Below, piece by piece: positions 5,988 through 6,137 of a stretch of DNA of 6,137 bases (position 1 is the first letter of the stretch; each line of letters begins with the position of its first letter). The notes below the pieces were generated by a model that saw only the letters and a list, made by a program, of their open reading frames with translations, was not told the origin of the DNA and made no database searches. Made by a program: the position numbers and the translations under genes. The stretch is from a bacterium (lineage in GTDB: Bacteria > Verrucomicrobiota > Verrucomicrobiae > Opitutales > Opitutaceae), in assembly GCA_021780625.1 (NCBI GenBank), contig JAJXYI010000459.1, positions 1 through 6,137 on the forward strand. The letters run 5' to 3'.

Positions 5988-6137
5988 AACCTTCCTACGC
6001 TCGAAAATTCACCGCGCCACGGTCACGTCGGCGGACCTCGATTACGAGGGCTCGATCTCGATCGATCCCGCCCTGTGCCGCGAGGCGGGCCTGATGGAAT
6101 TCGAACAGGTCGATGTCTACGATATCACCAACGGCAA
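5980..6137 (+). CDS. panD: Aspartate 1-decarboxylase, N-terminal part (cut by window edge)
   Basis: PanD decarboxylates aspartate to beta-alanine, the second substrate of PanC in this operon. It is made as a pro-enzyme that cleaves itself between Gly24 and Ser25, the serine becoming the pyruvoyl cofactor. The visible 52 residues include [19 protein letters not shown] (7-25), with Lys9, Tyr22 and the Gly24-Ser25 cleavage site at exactly the usual positions, followed by SIDP and the conserved DITNG near the window end. Family members are about 115-140 aa, so less than half is seen and nothing can be said of the C-terminus. The ATG at 5980 lies 8 bases inside coaX (which ends at 5987), so translation is probably coupled. 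No ribosome-binding site is visible. Confidence 0.95.
   Translation, partial: MFRTFLRSKIHRATVTSADLDYEGSISIDPALCREAGLMEFEQVDVYDITNG

Noticed and set aside
1..6137. CRISPR array, insertion sequence, tRNA or rRNA
   Set aside because: I saw no spaced direct repeats, transposase-like protein, terminal inverted repeats or tRNA-like cloverleaf on reading the window.

Overview
The window comes from a high-GC bacterium. The coding is dense, there are no mobile elements or RNA genes, and translation starts mostly lack a Shine-Dalgarno sequence. The combination of stand-alone coaC and coaB, type III pantothenate kinase and SD-poor starts would fit a Verrucomicrobiota-like (perhaps Opitutales-type) genome. 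That placement is a weak inference from general impression, not from a marker gene.

Layout. Positions 1-248 (+) hold the 3' end of an unrecognised gene that overlaps, tail to tail, a minus-strand cluster. That cluster, read from right to left, has three genes: an unrecognised basic protein of up to 181 aa (1800-2345), a single-module AAA+ ATPase resembling the second ATPase ring (D2) of ClpB/ClpA (759-1766), and an unrecognised 175-aa protein (226-753). A 98-bp divergent spacer (2346-2443) separates this cluster from a plus-strand operon that runs off the right edge.

The plus-strand operon is panB-panC-coaC-coaB-coaX-panD, with gaps of at most 10 bp and three start/stop overlaps. PanB makes ketopantoate. 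PanD (cut by the window edge) makes beta-alanine. PanC joins pantoate and beta-alanine into pantothenate, CoaX phosphorylates it, CoaB adds cysteine and CoaC decarboxylates the product to 4'-phosphopantetheine. Only ketopantoate reductase (panE, or ilvC acting for it) and the last two CoA steps (coaD, coaE) are absent from the visible part, so one transcript carries six of the nine steps to CoA.

The points most worth a second look are: the AAA+ protein, which keeps its ATPase residues but lacks the aromatic pore loop and sits between two unknown proteins; an Asp-to-Asn change at the first conserved acidic residue of CoaX; a shortened C-terminal domain in PanC; and the split CoaC/CoaB pair, whose CoaB resembles the monofunctional type rather than the fused Dfp type.
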